A stretch of DNA of 64,000 bases from an uncultured Alphaproteobacteria bacterium (GCA_913046035.1 CAJWSW010000005.1:1-64000); one strand, 5' to 3'. Positions 8,403 through 18,389 are shown, counted from the stretch's first letter. Made by a program: numbers and translations. The notes: generated from the sequence alone by a model not told the origin.

Positions 8403-10061
8403 CTACGTCCCGTATTGCTCCTCCGCCGCTTTTAGCGACACGTATCCCTCTGCTACATCGTGCGCCACTCGTTCCGGCGCACGCGATTTGGGGTTTCCGT
8501 ATCCACCTCCGCCTGCGCTTTCTAAAAAGAATACGTCACCACTGTCGAGTTCAAACTTGCCAGCGGCCGGGGTCAGTATCTCCTCTGGCGTATCTGCCTT
8601 GATTACGAATTTGCTCGCACCGCCCGGATTACCGCCATTGGTGCCGGGGGGTGGATATTTGAAGCGGTCGTAGCGTCGCACCACAGTGCAGTTCTGCAAA
8701 ACTTTGTATTTTCTCCGGAACGCAACCCCGCCTCGGAATTCGCCTGCGCCGCCGGAGTCTGTTACTAAATTAAACTCGGTGATACGGCATGGATATTCAC
8801 TCTCTATAATTTCCACAGGGGTTACGTGCAGATTTGAAAGATGCGTTGCCGTTGCGTTGCACCCGTCATTTCCATAACCACCGCCATATGCTGAACCCAG
8901 GATTTCGTATTGGAGCGTATTGTGTCCTGGTCGGCCCCCTTCGTGCCAATTGATCGAAAGCGATCCTGATGATCCGGATCCGGCGATGGCACGCGTTGGA
9001 TTGAATGCGGCCAGCGCCTCTAAAATTACGTCAGTAAGCCTCAAATTAGCTTTTTGGTACGATGACACCGGGGCAGGTGATTCCGCATTCGTGATAGTAC
9101 GCGGGGCATAGACGAATTTCACCACGTCGCGCATCCCATCATTAAACTGCATGTTGTGGCCGAGACAACCAATCAGAGAATAGAATACGCAGGCCTCCAC
9201 CATCGATGGACGCAGGTTGATTGGTCCCTTCGCCTGAGGCTGCGAGTTCGAAAAATCGAAAGTGATATCGCTACCCTTTTTGATGATGGTGACCGCGAAA
9301 TAAACGCCCTTATCCATTTCGACCCCGTCATCGTCCATGTAACCATCTGCTGTTGTAGTACCATCAGGTAGAGCAGAGATCGCTGTAATCATTTCGTCGG
9401 CTGCACTTTTAAGAATGGCGGCGAAGGACCCCATTACGGTATCAGTTCCAAAACGCTCACAATGGTCCTGCATACGGGTCACGCCCATCTGGGTCGCAGC
9501 GATTTGTGCCCGCACGTCGCCGCGGACAAGCTCGGGCTGCCGGCTATTTGTTAGGATGAGCCGTTCTAGGTCCTCTTCGTAGGTACCTTGTGTTGCAATT
9601 TTAACCGGCGGCAGGACTAGCCCTTCATGATAGATTTCGGTTGAATTTGCGGAAGTTGAGCCAGGGTTCATGCCGCCGATATCAGCTTTGTGTGCACAAC
9701 TTCCGGAGAATCCTACTAAAACTCCCCCCGCGAAGATTGGTGCGATGAAAGCCATATCGGAAACGTGTGGAACACCCGCCTCGTATGGGTGGTTGGAGAC
9801 CACGACGTCGCCGTCCTTTAACCCGTCTTCGCCATAAATCTCGATCGTGCGGTCTACAAAATGCTTGTAGAATGGCGCGTGAAAAAACATCGGTGGCGGA
9901 ACAATCAAACGGCCGGATTTGTCGAGGATCACACAAGAAAAATCGCGGCTTTCGCGGATGATCGTAGAATAGCCCGATCGATAGAAATGATAATGCATTT
10001 CGTCGACCAAGCTGGCGACTTTGTTTTTCAAAATCTGCACGGTAATGGGATCGAGGCGCAT
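8403..10061 (-). CDS. hyuB: Hydantoinase B / oxoprolinase beta-type subunit
   Basis: This is the HyuB subunit of an ATP-dependent hydantoinase/5-oxoprolinase/acetone-carboxylase-type complex that acts with HyuA. The ATG at 10061 (MRLDPITVQILKNKV, the typical family N-terminus) is chosen over a longer frame starting at 10118. It is preceded by GAGAGG at 7 bases and lies 2 bases after the hyuA stop. Family landmarks include DFSCVILDKSGRLIVPP, GDVVVSNHPYEAGVPHVSDM and FSGSCAHKADIGGMNPGS in the N-terminal half, and TDSGGAGEFRGGVAFRRKY plus ESAGGGGYGNP near the C-terminus. Length (552 residues) is normal for the family. Translational coupling with hyuA is likely. The true substrate could be a hydantoin, oxoproline or another cyclic amide. 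Confidence 0.93.
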   Translation of the reverse strand: MRLDPITVQILKNKVASLVDEMHYHFYRSGYSTIIRESRDFSCVILDKSGRLIVPPPMFFHAPFYKHFVDRTIEIYGEDGLKDGDVVVSNHPYEAGVPHVSDMAFIAPIFAGGVLVGFSGSCAHKADIGGMNPGSTSANSTEIYHEGLVLPPVKIATQGTYEEDLERLILTNSRQPELVRGDVRAQIAATQMGVTRMQDHCERFGTDTVMGSFAAILKSAADEMITAISALPDGTTTADGYMDDDGVEMDKGVYFAVTIIKKGSDITFDFSNSQPQAKGPINLRPSMVEACVFYSLIGCLGHNMQFNDGMRDVVKFVYAPRTITNAESPAPVSSYQKANLRLTDVILEALAAFNPTRAIAGSGSSGSLSINWHEGGRPGHNTLQYEILGSAYGGGYGNDGCNATATHLSNLHVTPVEIIESEYPCRITEFNLVTDSGGAGEFRGGVAFRRKYKVLQNCTVVRRYDRFKYPPPGTNGGNPGGASKFVIKADTPEEILTPAAGKFELDSGDVFFLESAGGGGYGNPKSRAPERVAHDVAEGYVSLKAAEEQYGT

Positions 10062-10063
10062 TC

Positions 10064-12151
10064 CTAAACCTCTCGCGTTAAGATTAGGTTCATGAACCCA
10101 TCGACGTGTGAAGACCATCCGTCTGGTACTACGGTCGTACTGTCTAGCTGTTCGATGATTGCAGGGCCTGATAGTGTTGAGCCTGGCGGCATGCCATCAC
10201 GGTGCCATATCGTGGTCTCGGTCGGGACGTCAGAAGTGAACCAGACTAGACGGGTGCCCTTTTGGGCACTGTGGGGCGCAGGCGCCATTGTTTTAACAAC
10301 TTCCGTTGCAGGCTCGTATTTTGGCACCGCTATACGCGCGCGGACGCGGTAACTGACTATTTCGGCGGGTTTTTCCTTCGCGGCATGGCCGTGAATTCGC
10401 GCGTGAATGCCATCAAACCGGTCACGAGCAACAACTAGGGCGGCGGCGTCCAAGCCCTTGTTTCCGCTTATGCCATCCAACGGAACGCGAAGTTCATAAC
10501 CTTGCCCGGTGTAGCGCATATCGAGTTCGCGAGTGAAGGTAGCCGCGGTCGGGTCCATACCCTCGTTTTTTAGTTCAATTCGCCCGCGATCTTCTAGTTC
10601 CTGAAAAATTGTCTCGGCATGGTTTGGTGGTACTTGATCGAGGGGCCGCAGTTCAGAGCGGATGTAATCATGCACCACGTCCGTACATAAAAGTCCTAGT
10701 GCAGAAAACGCACCCGGCCGCCGTGGCACAAGGATCCGCGACATTCCCAGCTCCTCAGCCACTGGGGCTGCATGCACGGCGCCCGCGCCGCCAAAGGGTA
10801 GCAGCGTAAACTCCTGCGGGTCGACGCCTCGTTTTGCGCCAAAGATGCGTACCTCGTCGGCCATTCGCATGTCTACGATACGGCGAATTCCAGCGGCTGC
10901 TTCGAGGGCCGACATACTGAGTAGCTTACCAACTTTTTCATCTAAAGCGTTTAATGAGGCGTCGACGTTGAGCGACTGCGCACCGCCAAGAAAATAATCG
11001 GGGTTCAGGAAACCGCACGCAATATCGGCATCGGTCACAGTCGGGCTTTCGCCGCCGTTTCCATAGCAAGCCGGACCAGGATCCGCGCCGGCACTCTGTG
11101 GGCCTACCGCCAGCAATCCACCTCCATCTACCCAGGCAATGGAACCTCCGCCCGCCGAAATTGTTGTGAGGTCAAGCGCTGGCACGTCCAGCCTACGCCG
11201 GGCCACCTCACCTTCCGTCACTTCAAGGGGTGTTCCCCCTTCGATAAAAGCAATATCGCAAGACGTTCCGCCCATATCGAGGGTGACAAGCCCCTTTTTC
11301 GCGTCTTCTGCAGCGAGATACGCTGCCGCTTGAGCTCCGGCGGCCGGGCCCGAAAACAGAGTGTGAACGGTCTTTGCTCCGGCAACTGCGGCTTCGAATG
11401 GCATTACGCCACCATTTGATTGCATCAAAAAGCGCTGCTGTGTCTCAACACCCCCGTCATCTAGCCCGTCAGATAGATCTCGGATGTAATGTACAAGAAC
11501 GGGCTCAAGGTATGCGTTGAGCAATGTCGTTGACATACGCGGCCATTCGCGGATACGGGGAAGAACGTCGGAAGACAGGGATACATGGGCTTCTGGCCAT
11601 TCTTCAAGAATGACATCGCGCGTGCGTTGTTCGTGGCCTGGGTTCATGAAGGAAAAAAGATAAACGACGGCAATGGACGAGACGCCCTTTTTTCTTAATG
11701 CACGGGCGGCCGTTCGCACCGCCTCCTCGTCTAGAGGCTCTAGCTCATTCCCTTCATAATCGAACCGTCCTGCAGCCTCGAATGTTAAACTCTGGGGGGC
11801 GAGGTGCGGCGGTCGCTGGAAAAAATAGTCGAATGGGTTCCCATCTCGCGCTTGCTGCTGAATTTCCTGTATTGCGCGATATCCTTTTGTAATGAGCATA
11901 CCGATGCTCGCGCCACGTCCCTCTAGAAGAGCATTGGTTGTTATCGTAGTGCCGTGGGCAAAAAACTCGATTTCTGATGGTGTTTTTCCGTGCGCAATAA
12001 ACCGTTTCACGCCGTCGAGCACACCAAGCGCCGGATTGGAAGGGGTTGAAGAGACCTTCTCTACTTCTATGGATCCGTCTGCGATGTTTAAAAGAACGAG
12101 ATCCGTATGAGTACCGCCGACATCTACGCCAAGGCGATAGGGCCCGCTCAC
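10064..12151 (-). CDS. hyuA: Hydantoinase A / oxoprolinase alpha-type subunit
   Basis: This is the ATP-binding HyuA subunit of a hydantoinase/oxoprolinase-type enzyme (695 residues). It starts with GTG at 12151 preceded by AAGGA, and the GTGA overlaps the stop of the SDR gene by 4 bases. The N-terminus YRLGVDVGGTHTDLVLLN is the actin-like ATPase phosphate loop, followed by FAHGTTITTNALLEGRGA. The middle has GGVMPFEAAVAGAKTVHTLFSGPAAG, then LVTLDMGGTSCDIAFIEGG, and later LLPFGGAGAVHAAPVAEELGM. All match the family and length is usual. Together with HyuB it would hydrolyse a cyclic amide at the expense of ATP. The SDR and 3-hydroxyacid dehydrogenase in the same operon probably process flanking steps of the same substrate. 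Confidence 0.94.
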   Translation of the reverse strand: MSGPYRLGVDVGGTHTDLVLLNIADGSIEVEKVSSTPSNPALGVLDGVKRFIAHGKTPSEIEFFAHGTTITTNALLEGRGASIGMLITKGYRAIQEIQQQARDGNPFDYFFQRPPHLAPQSLTFEAAGRFDYEGNELEPLDEEAVRTAARALRKKGVSSIAVVYLFSFMNPGHEQRTRDVILEEWPEAHVSLSSDVLPRIREWPRMSTTLLNAYLEPVLVHYIRDLSDGLDDGGVETQQRFLMQSNGGVMPFEAAVAGAKTVHTLFSGPAAGAQAAAYLAAEDAKKGLVTLDMGGTSCDIAFIEGGTPLEVTEGEVARRRLDVPALDLTTISAGGGSIAWVDGGGLLAVGPQSAGADPGPACYGNGGESPTVTDADIACGFLNPDYFLGGAQSLNVDASLNALDEKVGKLLSMSALEAAAGIRRIVDMRMADEVRIFGAKRGVDPQEFTLLPFGGAGAVHAAPVAEELGMSRILVPRRPGAFSALGLLCTDVVHDYIRSELRPLDQVPPNHAETIFQELEDRGRIELKNEGMDPTAATFTRELDMRYTGQGYELRVPLDGISGNKGLDAAALVVARDRFDGIHARIHGHAAKEKPAEIVSYRVRARIAVPKYEPATEVVKTMAPAPHSAQKGTRLVWFTSDVPTETTIWHRDGMPPGSTLSGPAIIEQLDSTTVVPDGWSSHVDGFMNLILTREV

Positions 12152-12924
12152 TTACCATCCTTACGTTTTGCTGGGCTGGCAAACGACGCCATCGCCATTG
12201 TTCCCCCGTCGACAAATAAGTTGGCACCGGCAATGAAAGACGCATCGTCTGATGCCAGGAAGAGCACCGCTTTAGCCTGTTCGTCGGGTTCGCCCGGGCG
12301 GCCAACAAGGTTGTTTACCTTTCGGTTACGATCAAAAATTTCCTGACCAACTGGTGATCCAGTCATGTTTGGAGAAACTTGGTTTACGATGATGCCGTAC
12401 GGTGCAAGCTGAACGGCCATAGACTGTGTGAGATTGGCGACGCCACCTTTGGCTGCGGTATAAGCCAGCGCGCTGGGGCGACCCTTGAAACCGGACGTTG
12501 ATCCGATATTTATCACCTTTCCACCACGGTCATTGTCTACCATCCAATTTGCGACTTGTTTGGTAACGTAAAACGGGGTCGAGAGTGTCACATCGATTGT
12601 CTTACGCCATTCCTCCTCAGTAATCTCGAAGATATCCTTGTTGTCTGAAATCGCAACGTTGTTAACCAAAATATCTATTGCGCCAAAAGCATCTACCGTG
12701 GAAGAAACCATCTTCGCAATATCTCCGGTATCTGACACATCACAAACGACTGCTGCTGCCTCGCCGCCATCTCCTTTGATCCGGTCTGCGACAGCTTTGG
12801 CGCGACTTTCGTCCATGTCAACGACGGCTACCTTTGCACCCTCTTGGGCGAATAGGACGGCTATCTCTTCACCGATATTTCTGCCGGCCCCGGTAACAAT
12901 GGCCGTTTTTTCTGCCAGCTTCAT
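12148..12924 (-). CDS. Short-chain dehydrogenase/reductase (SDR)
   Basis: This is a classical NAD(P)-dependent SDR of about 258 residues and the first gene of the SDR-hyuA-hyuB-dehydrogenase operon. The Rossmann motif TGAGRNIGEEIA is near residues 12-23 and the NNVA structural motif near 89-92. The catalytic Ser lies in INIGSTSGFKG, and the YTAAK catalytic Tyr/Lys pair is near 155-159. The start is either the GTG at 12927 or the ATG at 12924; AAGGAGG is spaced better for the ATG. The divergent gene at 13005 is a molybdenum hydroxylase subunit and the two probably share a promoter region of about 80 bases. The substrate is unknown. Confidence 0.9.
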   Translation of the reverse strand: MKLAEKTAIVTGAGRNIGEEIAVLFAQEGAKVAVVDMDESRAKAVADRIKGDGGEAAAVVCDVSDTGDIAKMVSSTVDAFGAIDILVNNVAISDNKDIFEITEEEWRKTIDVTLSTPFYVTKQVANWMVDNDRGGKVINIGSTSGFKGRPSALAYTAAKGGVANLTQSMAVQLAPYGIIVNQVSPNMTGSPVGQEIFDRNRKVNNLVGRPGEPDEQAKAVLFLASDDASFIAGANLFVDGGTMAMASFASPAKRKDGK

Positions 12925-13004
12925 CACTATTCCTCCTTGTTTTCCCGTCGTCGTGTTTCAATTATAAGGAGACAATAAACTTAGAATACGAAGGAAAATC
13001 AAGA

Positions 13005-15311
13005 ATGGGTGAATTCGATGTCGGGCAGCCAATTCCGCGTACTGAAGATCCGCGACTATTAACGGGTGGCGGGCGTTACTCGGACGACTATAACCTGCCG
13101 CATCAATTGCGAGGCTATGTGCTGCGCTCGCCGCACGCCCACGCTGAAATAACCACTATCGATCTCGCGCTCGCGTCCACTATGCCTGGTGTTCACGCAA
13201 TCCTCACCGCGGAGGATTATCGCGCAGATGGTCATGGGGATCTGCAATGCGGATCACGATGGAACGATAGACAGTACCAGCCACCTAATCCACCACTCGC
13301 ACTTGGTCGTGTCCGACACGTCGGCGAAGCTGTCGCTTTTATAATTGCTGATACAATTGATCAGGCAAAAGATGCAGCCGAGGCAATCCAAATTGATTAT
13401 GCGGAACTACCGGCGAATACAATCACGGCCGTAGCAATGGACGAAGATACTCCGGCCGTTTGGGACGAACGGGAAAATAATGAATGCTTCTACGAACAGC
13501 GTGGCTATCCTGAGGAGACGAGGGCAGCGTTTGAGGTCGCCGACATTGTAGTAGAGCGGGTCTTTCCAATCACACGCACCATAACCAACACTATCGAGCC
13601 CCGTTCATACCTGGGCGATTACAATCCGATGGATCAGCGTTACACGCTCTACACCGGCTGTCATTATCCCCACAAGATACGGGAACAAATGGCGACGGAG
13701 GTATTTCATGTCGCCGAACAGGATGTGCGCGTCATTGCGGGCGATGTGGGTGGGAGTTTTGGCCTGCGCGGCAGTGTGTACCCGGAACAGGTACTTGTGA
13801 TGTGGGCGTCACAGAGGCTTGCGCGGCCGGTGAAATGGACAGCCGAACGGTCAGAAGCTCATCTCAGTGATTACCAGGGCCGCGATAACTATTCAGTTGC
13901 GAAGTTGGCGATTGACGCAGACGGTAATTTTCTCGGTATGCACGTGCGGACGCTGGCAGCCCTCGGCGCTTTTGTCACTACCGGGGGAAACGGCCCGCCC
14001 ATAAACAATCTTGGAACTCTGGCGGGCACTTACAAAACACCGGCAATACATGTTGAGGTATCAGGTGTTTTCACAAATACAACGCCAACCTGCCCTTATC
14101 GGGGAGCAGGCAGACCGGAGGCCGCTTATATAATCGAATCTCTTGTCGAGGCGGCTGCCCAAAAACTAGGGCGTGATCCGGCTGATTTGCGACGACAGAA
14201 TACCATTTCCCCAGATGCTATGCCTTTCAAGACAGGACTGGTGTTCACATACGATTGCGGCGAGTTCGAGAATAACCTGAATGATGGTTTAGAGATGATT
14301 GACTACGCTGGGTTCGAGGCAAGGCGAGCCGAGGCCGAAACCCGGGGAAAGATCCGGGGTATCGGAATTTCTAATACCATTGAACGTGCTGGTGGTCCAT
14401 CTATGGAGGAGGCTACTGTTCGCATAGATAAGACCGGTAACATCATGGTTTTAGCGGGTACAATCAGCCAGGGGCAGGGGCATGATACTGTTTATAAACA
14501 AATCGTTGCTGAACAACTTGGTGTGTCCGTTGATCGCATCCGGGTACGCGAAGGAGATACCGACCAGCAGGGCATCGGCGGCGGCACAGGCGGCTCTCGC
14601 TCGGCAACCTGCGGCGGTTCGGCAGTGCTTCGAGCTTCTCTTGCTGCTATTGAAAAGGCAAAAAGACTGGCTGCACACCAGTTGGAAGCAAGCGTCGACG
14701 ATATAGAATTCGCTGACGGCACTTTTACGATTGCAGGCACTGATCGATCGATGACACTTGAGCAAGTGGCGAAGGTTTCCTACGCCCCCGGTAAGCAGCC
14801 TGAAGGGGTTGATGCTGGCATTGATGAACGCGCGACCTTCTCACCGTCTGCAGCAAACTATCCGAACGGCACCCATGCCTGTGAGGTTGAGATCGATCCT
14901 GATACTGGAGAAATAGAAATCAAAGCTTACGTTATTGTTGACGATGTTGGAACCGTTCTGAACCCGTTACTGCTAAAAGGTCAAATCCATGGAGGTGTCG
15001 CGCAAGGCGTCGGACAAGCGATTATGGAGAGAGCGGTTTACGACGGTGTAGGCCAAAATGTCTCAGGATCATTTATGGATTATGCTATGCCTCGCGCACA
15101 GGATTTTACGCTTTTTGATGTCAAATCTAACCCTGTTCCAACGCAGCAAAACCCGCTTGGCGTAAAAGGTGCCGGCGAAGCCGGCACGGTGGGTGCACTT
15201 CCCGCCGTGATGAATGCTATTGAACATGCACTCCGCGGAGCCGGTGTTGAAAAAATTGACTTGCCCGCTTCACCTGAACGTGTATGGCAAGCGCTGCAGA
15301 TTGCGAGCTGA
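13005..15311 (+). CDS. Molybdopterin-binding large subunit of a xanthine-dehydrogenase-type hydroxylase (orphan)
   Basis: This is the large (CoxL/XdhB-like) subunit that carries the molybdenum cofactor and hydroxylates a carbon centre using water. The hammerhead domain covers about residues 18-130. The cofactor loops include GDVGGSFGLRG (about 247-256) and TCPYRGAGRP (362-371), the form II type of active-site loop rather than the AYRCSFR of true CO dehydrogenase. The catalytic Glu is E725 in GVKGAGEAG. Length (768) is normal. No iron-sulphur or FAD subunit gene is adjacent, which is unusual, so it must borrow small subunits encoded elsewhere or they are distant. Divergent from the SDR-hyuAB operon, it could act on the same N-heterocyclic substrate (inference). 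Confidence 0.9.
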   Translation: MGEFDVGQPIPRTEDPRLLTGGGRYSDDYNLPHQLRGYVLRSPHAHAEITTIDLALASTMPGVHAILTAEDYRADGHGDLQCGSRWNDRQYQPPNPPLALGRVRHVGEAVAFIIADTIDQAKDAAEAIQIDYAELPANTITAVAMDEDTPAVWDERENNECFYEQRGYPEETRAAFEVADIVVERVFPITRTITNTIEPRSYLGDYNPMDQRYTLYTGCHYPHKIREQMATEVFHVAEQDVRVIAGDVGGSFGLRGSVYPEQVLVMWASQRLARPVKWTAERSEAHLSDYQGRDNYSVAKLAIDADGNFLGMHVRTLAALGAFVTTGGNGPPINNLGTLAGTYKTPAIHVEVSGVFTNTTPTCPYRGAGRPEAAYIIESLVEAAAQKLGRDPADLRRQNTISPDAMPFKTGLVFTYDCGEFENNLNDGLEMIDYAGFEARRAEAETRGKIRGIGISNTIERAGGPSMEEATVRIDKTGNIMVLAGTISQGQGHDTVYKQIVAEQLGVSVDRIRVREGDTDQQGIGGGTGGSRSATCGGSAVLRASLAAIEKAKRLAAHQLEASVDDIEFADGTFTIAGTDRSMTLEQVAKVSYAPGKQPEGVDAGIDERATFSPSAANYPNGTHACEVEIDPDTGEIEIKAYVIVDDVGTVLNPLLLKGQIHGGVAQGVGQAIMERAVYDGVGQNVSGSFMDYAMPRAQDFTLFDVKSNPVPTQQNPLGVKGAGEAGTVGALPAVMNAIEHALRGAGVEKIDLPASPERVWQALQIAS

Positions 15312-15520
15312 CGTTGTAAACGCATTTGTTTTGGTGCTTGGCGTGTTGTTTCGACCATCACTTGCTGAAAACTGGATATTTTGCCGGCTGCTCTTGGAGT
15401 GATCGGCGCTAGTCCTTTCCAAAAAGAATGAAGGAACGAATTGATCGAATAGCAGAACGGTTGTTTTTATATCTTGAAAATTTGAAGTCCGAAAACCGGT
15501 TAGGGTGTCGGTAACCTAAC

Positions 15521-16396
15521 TCAACTAGTAGCTTCGCCCTCCACCGTTGTGCGGTACAGGTGACGGATATCGGGGTATTCGTAACCGCCGGTGGCACGAT
15601 GATTGGTGCAGCGGTTATCCCACATGACTACGTCGCCATCATGCCATACGTGTCGATATCGGAACTCAGTTTTGATGGAGTGCGCGATTAATTCGTCGAG
15701 AAGAGTGTCAGCGTCCTCAGTGCTTAAGCCGTTACCCTCAATCGCGATGGTGAAACGGGGTGAACAGTAAAGGCTCTTGCGCCCGGTAACTGGATGCACC
15801 CTTACCAAGGGATGCGTAACATCGGGGATCTCGCGTTCCTGACGCTTATAGAACTCGATGGCGTCTTTACGCGCGCCAGAAATTTCAACGCGTTTGTTTT
15901 TTAGCTTGCTAATAGAGTGATGGCCTCGCAGTTTTAAAATCTGCGTCTTGGTCCTCTCTGGCAAGGCATCGTAGGCATTATACATATTAGCGAAGTCGGT
16001 ATGCCCTCCACGTGAGGGGTTTTTTACAGAATACAGAATTGTACAGTTAGCCGGATGCTCTTTGAACTGGTGGTCGGAGTGCCACGCATCGCCAGCATCG
16101 ATTACGCCGATTTGATTTCCATTTGCGTCCACATCGTTTGAGAGAACGAGGATTTTGGGGTGCGTATCGAGCGTAAATTTTAGGTTGTCGTGAGGGAGTA
16201 CGTCCCCGAAGCGTTCGGAAAACTGGACCATAGCAGCTGGTTTGAGATCTTGGTTCCGTATGCACAACATCTGGTATTTAAGGTAGGCCTGATTGATTTG
16301 ATCAAATGTAGCGTCGTCCAAATCGTTAAGGTCTACGCCAATGATCTCGGCGCCCATTGTTTCGCTTAGCCGGTGGATTTTTATTGGTTGCGCCAT
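15521..16396 (-). CDS. TauD/TfdA family Fe(II)/2-oxoglutarate dioxygenase
   Basis: This is a 291-residue alpha-ketoglutarate-dependent dioxygenase that couples 2-oxoglutarate decarboxylation to hydroxylation, often releasing sulphite or cleaving ether links. The iron-binding HxD pair is H106/D108 in DAWHSDHQF. The distal His is H266 in DNRCTNHRATGGY, followed by the Arg-containing RHLYRTT that holds 2-oxoglutarate. The gene lies 15 bases downstream of a Rieske oxygenase gene on the same strand, so both oxygenases may act in one pathway together with the SDR at 17587. Typical TauD substrates include taurine, 2,4-D and alkyl sulphates, but the sequence does not discriminate among them. Confidence 0.92.
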   Translation of the reverse strand: MAQPIKIHRLSETMGAEIIGVDLNDLDDATFDQINQAYLKYQMLCIRNQDLKPAAMVQFSERFGDVLPHDNLKFTLDTHPKILVLSNDVDANGNQIGVIDAGDAWHSDHQFKEHPANCTILYSVKNPSRGGHTDFANMYNAYDALPERTKTQILKLRGHHSISKLKNKRVEISGARKDAIEFYKRQEREIPDVTHPLVRVHPVTGRKSLYCSPRFTIAIEGNGLSTEDADTLLDELIAHSIKTEFRYRHVWHDGDVVMWDNRCTNHRATGGYEYPDIRHLYRTTVEGEATS

Positions 16397-16411
16397 ATAG
16401 CTAATTTCCCG

Positions 16412-17470
16412 TTAAGCGCGGCGGCGCCTACCTCTCAATTCTGCCTGCTCTGCCGAGATTAGTTCGTCCATGAGGCGCCGAACTTGGATATTTGGAGCGT
16501 CGCTGTTGATATCAATTTCTGGCGCATGCGGCATTCCAGAGATACGTTTCTGCTGTTCGTTCAAGATGACCTGATCCTCCTCAAATACTTGAGTGAACTG
16601 TGTCCTGTATACCTCGTCCCACTTGGGATCGTCGACCTTGAAGTGACGAGAATGAGCATAGAAATAATGGGTAGAGATTTCGGTTTCCGGGGTTGGAAGG
16701 TTCATCACCTTCATCTCGACGCCTTTATCTTCGGTTACTTCACCTGGCTGCAGGTTTAAGCCAACCCCATAGGTACCTGCGTGGTTTACAATATACCCGG
16801 GCATTTCAGAAGTGGTGACCAGGAAACGATCAACATTACCTGTAAATTCGCCGGCTCTCTGATAGAAGGGTGCCGGTGGCCGGTCGGTGATCAAACGGGT
16901 CATCTTGACGCCGCGGTCATAACGCTCCGTCTTAGGTGGAAAATCTAGGATGGCATCATTTCCAATAGACGAAGCGTGCACGTAGGATAGGTGCGTGATG
17001 TCGAATAGGTTGTCGGAAATCAATAAATAGTTTGCGTCCACGGGCATTGGCTTGCCGTTGCGGCCGGCAATCATCTTCCAGTCGGGATCGTCCAGCCACC
17101 ACCAGTCAGGCAGAAGAGACACGTCGGACTTTTCTGGGTCACCAGTCCAGACCCAGACCATGCCCCAGCGCTCTTCTACTGGATAAGACCTGACCGCGGC
17201 CCCCGGTGGTATCCTGGATTGGCCCGGGACTTTAACGCATTCACCGGAAGCGTCGAACTCGAGGCCATGATAACCGCACTGGATGCGATCAATATTTACC
17301 TTGCCCATCGAAAGGGGGAGGGCTCGGTGGCAGCAGCGGTCTTCAAGTGCGACAATGCCGCCTGGAGTGCGGAACATCACGACTGGCTCATCCAGGATGA
17401 TCCGTGAAAAAGGATCATTACCTATCTCACTATCCCAAGCGGCGATATACCATGCATTTTTAAGAAACAT
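16412..17470 (-). CDS. Rieske aromatic ring-hydroxylating oxygenase, vanillate O-demethylase oxygenase-like
   Basis: This is a VanA-type oxygenase alpha subunit (352 residues) that performs O- or N-demethylation or hydroxylation of aromatic compounds using electrons from a separate reductase. The Rieske [2Fe-2S] ligands are C46/H48 and C65/H68 (DRCCH ... CGYH). The mononuclear iron site is NLFDITHLSYVH with D157, H160 and H165. The ATG is preceded by AGAGGAT at 7 bases. No reductase (VanB-like) gene is nearby, so electrons must come from an unlinked partner. It appears co-transcribed with the TauD-like gene at 15521. A paralogue with the same N-terminal layout lies at 36915. Confidence 0.92.
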   Translation of the reverse strand: MFLKNAWYIAAWDSEIGNDPFSRIILDEPVVMFRTPGGIVALEDRCCHRALPLSMGKVNIDRIQCGYHGLEFDASGECVKVPGQSRIPPGAAVRSYPVEERWGMVWVWTGDPEKSDVSLLPDWWWLDDPDWKMIAGRNGKPMPVDANYLLISDNLFDITHLSYVHASSIGNDAILDFPPKTERYDRGVKMTRLITDRPPAPFYQRAGEFTGNVDRFLVTTSEMPGYIVNHAGTYGVGLNLQPGEVTEDKGVEMKVMNLPTPETEISTHYFYAHSRHFKVDDPKWDEVYRTQFTQVFEEDQVILNEQQKRISGMPHAPEIDINSDAPNIQVRRLMDELISAEQAELRGRRRRA

Positions 17471-17586
17471 GCTTCTATCCTCTAGATAAAGCGCAGCTGA
17501 AATAATAACTCTCGCCGGCCTTGTGAATCAATTCACGACTTTCGGACCATCGGGAATAAACGCTTCGGTCATGCACGGACTCTGCT

Positions 17587-18342
17587 TTAAGACATCACCG
17601 TACCGCCATCAATGGCGATGGTTTGGCCGGTCACAAATGCGCTGGCATCTGAAGCCAACCACATCACCGTGCCAATAATATCCTGCGGGTGTGGATTGCG
17701 CTTCAGGCTCTGGTCATTTTTGATCACGTCCATCGCGCTGCTTAGTTTTTCGCCGAAAAACTCTGTCGTTCCTTCCGTAATGACCGCGGTGGGCGCAATC
17801 GCATTAACGCGGATCTCATTTCGGCCGAGTTCACGGGCGAGGCCCCGCGTCATGCCGATTACAGCGGCCTTCGATGTTGTGTAATGCAGTGCGAAAGGGA
17901 GTCCATAGGTCGCAGCTAACGAGGCAACGTTGATAATTGAGCCAGCACCTGAGTCCTTCATATAGGGCACAACCGCCTTGCAGCAGTTCCAGATACCTTT
18001 GACATTGACTGCCATGCAACGGTCCCATTCTTCTTCATCGAGCTGGTCGAAACGGCCGCCGGTCAGATCGCCATAGAGGGCCGCATTATTAATCAGGACA
18101 TTGATGCAGCCGAAGGCTTCAATAGCGCTACTCGCCATTGTCGACACTGTGCCCGCATCGGTCACGTCTAGCTGAGCGCCTAGTGCAATGCCGCCATTAG
18201 CCTTAATTTGGCGGATTGTATCGCTACAATCCAAAACATCGCCGGCAATGACCTTTGCGCCTTGCCCTGCTGCTTCGATCGCATAAGCTTGCCCCAACCC
18301 CCGGCCGGCGCCAGTTACAATGACGACTTTTCCCTCAAGCAT
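17587..18342 (-). CDS. Short-chain dehydrogenase/reductase (SDR)
   Basis: This is a classical SDR of 251 residues. The start is placed at the ATG at 18342 (MLEGKVVIVTGAGRGLG); the frame opens seven codons earlier with a TTG at 18363 that lacks a ribosome-binding site. The cofactor motif TGAGRGLGQA, the INNAALYG segment, the catalytic Ser in NVASLAATYG and the YTTSK Tyr/Lys pair (about 154-158) are all present. It lies 116 bases upstream of the Rieske gene on the same strand and may oxidise the alcohol formed by one of the two downstream oxygenases. Confidence 0.9.
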   Translation of the reverse strand: MLEGKVVIVTGAGRGLGQAYAIEAAGQGAKVIAGDVLDCSDTIRQIKANGGIALGAQLDVTDAGTVSTMASSAIEAFGCINVLINNAALYGDLTGGRFDQLDEEEWDRCMAVNVKGIWNCCKAVVPYMKDSGAGSIINVASLAATYGLPFALHYTTSKAAVIGMTRGLARELGRNEIRVNAIAPTAVITEGTTEFFGEKLSSAMDVIKNDQSLKRNPHPQDIIGTVMWLASDASAFVTGQTIAIDGGTVMS

Positions 18343-18389
18343 TTGTCTAAATCCATATTTCAAACGTTGTTACGTCGGTCCAGGAAGAG

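Noticed and set aside
11754-12308. 184-codon minus-strand frame overlapping hyuA and the SDR
   Set aside because: It lies antiphase to two strongly supported genes and has no family similarity; it is a shadow frame.
13005-15311. Calling this a CO dehydrogenase (coxL)
   Set aside because: Its active-site loop is PYRGAGR, not the AYRCSFR motif of form I CO dehydrogenase, and the small subunits are absent.
15499-15520. Inverted repeat GTTAGG/CCTAAC next to the TauD stop
   Set aside because: Short stem with a 10-base loop and no T run, so terminator assignment is weak.
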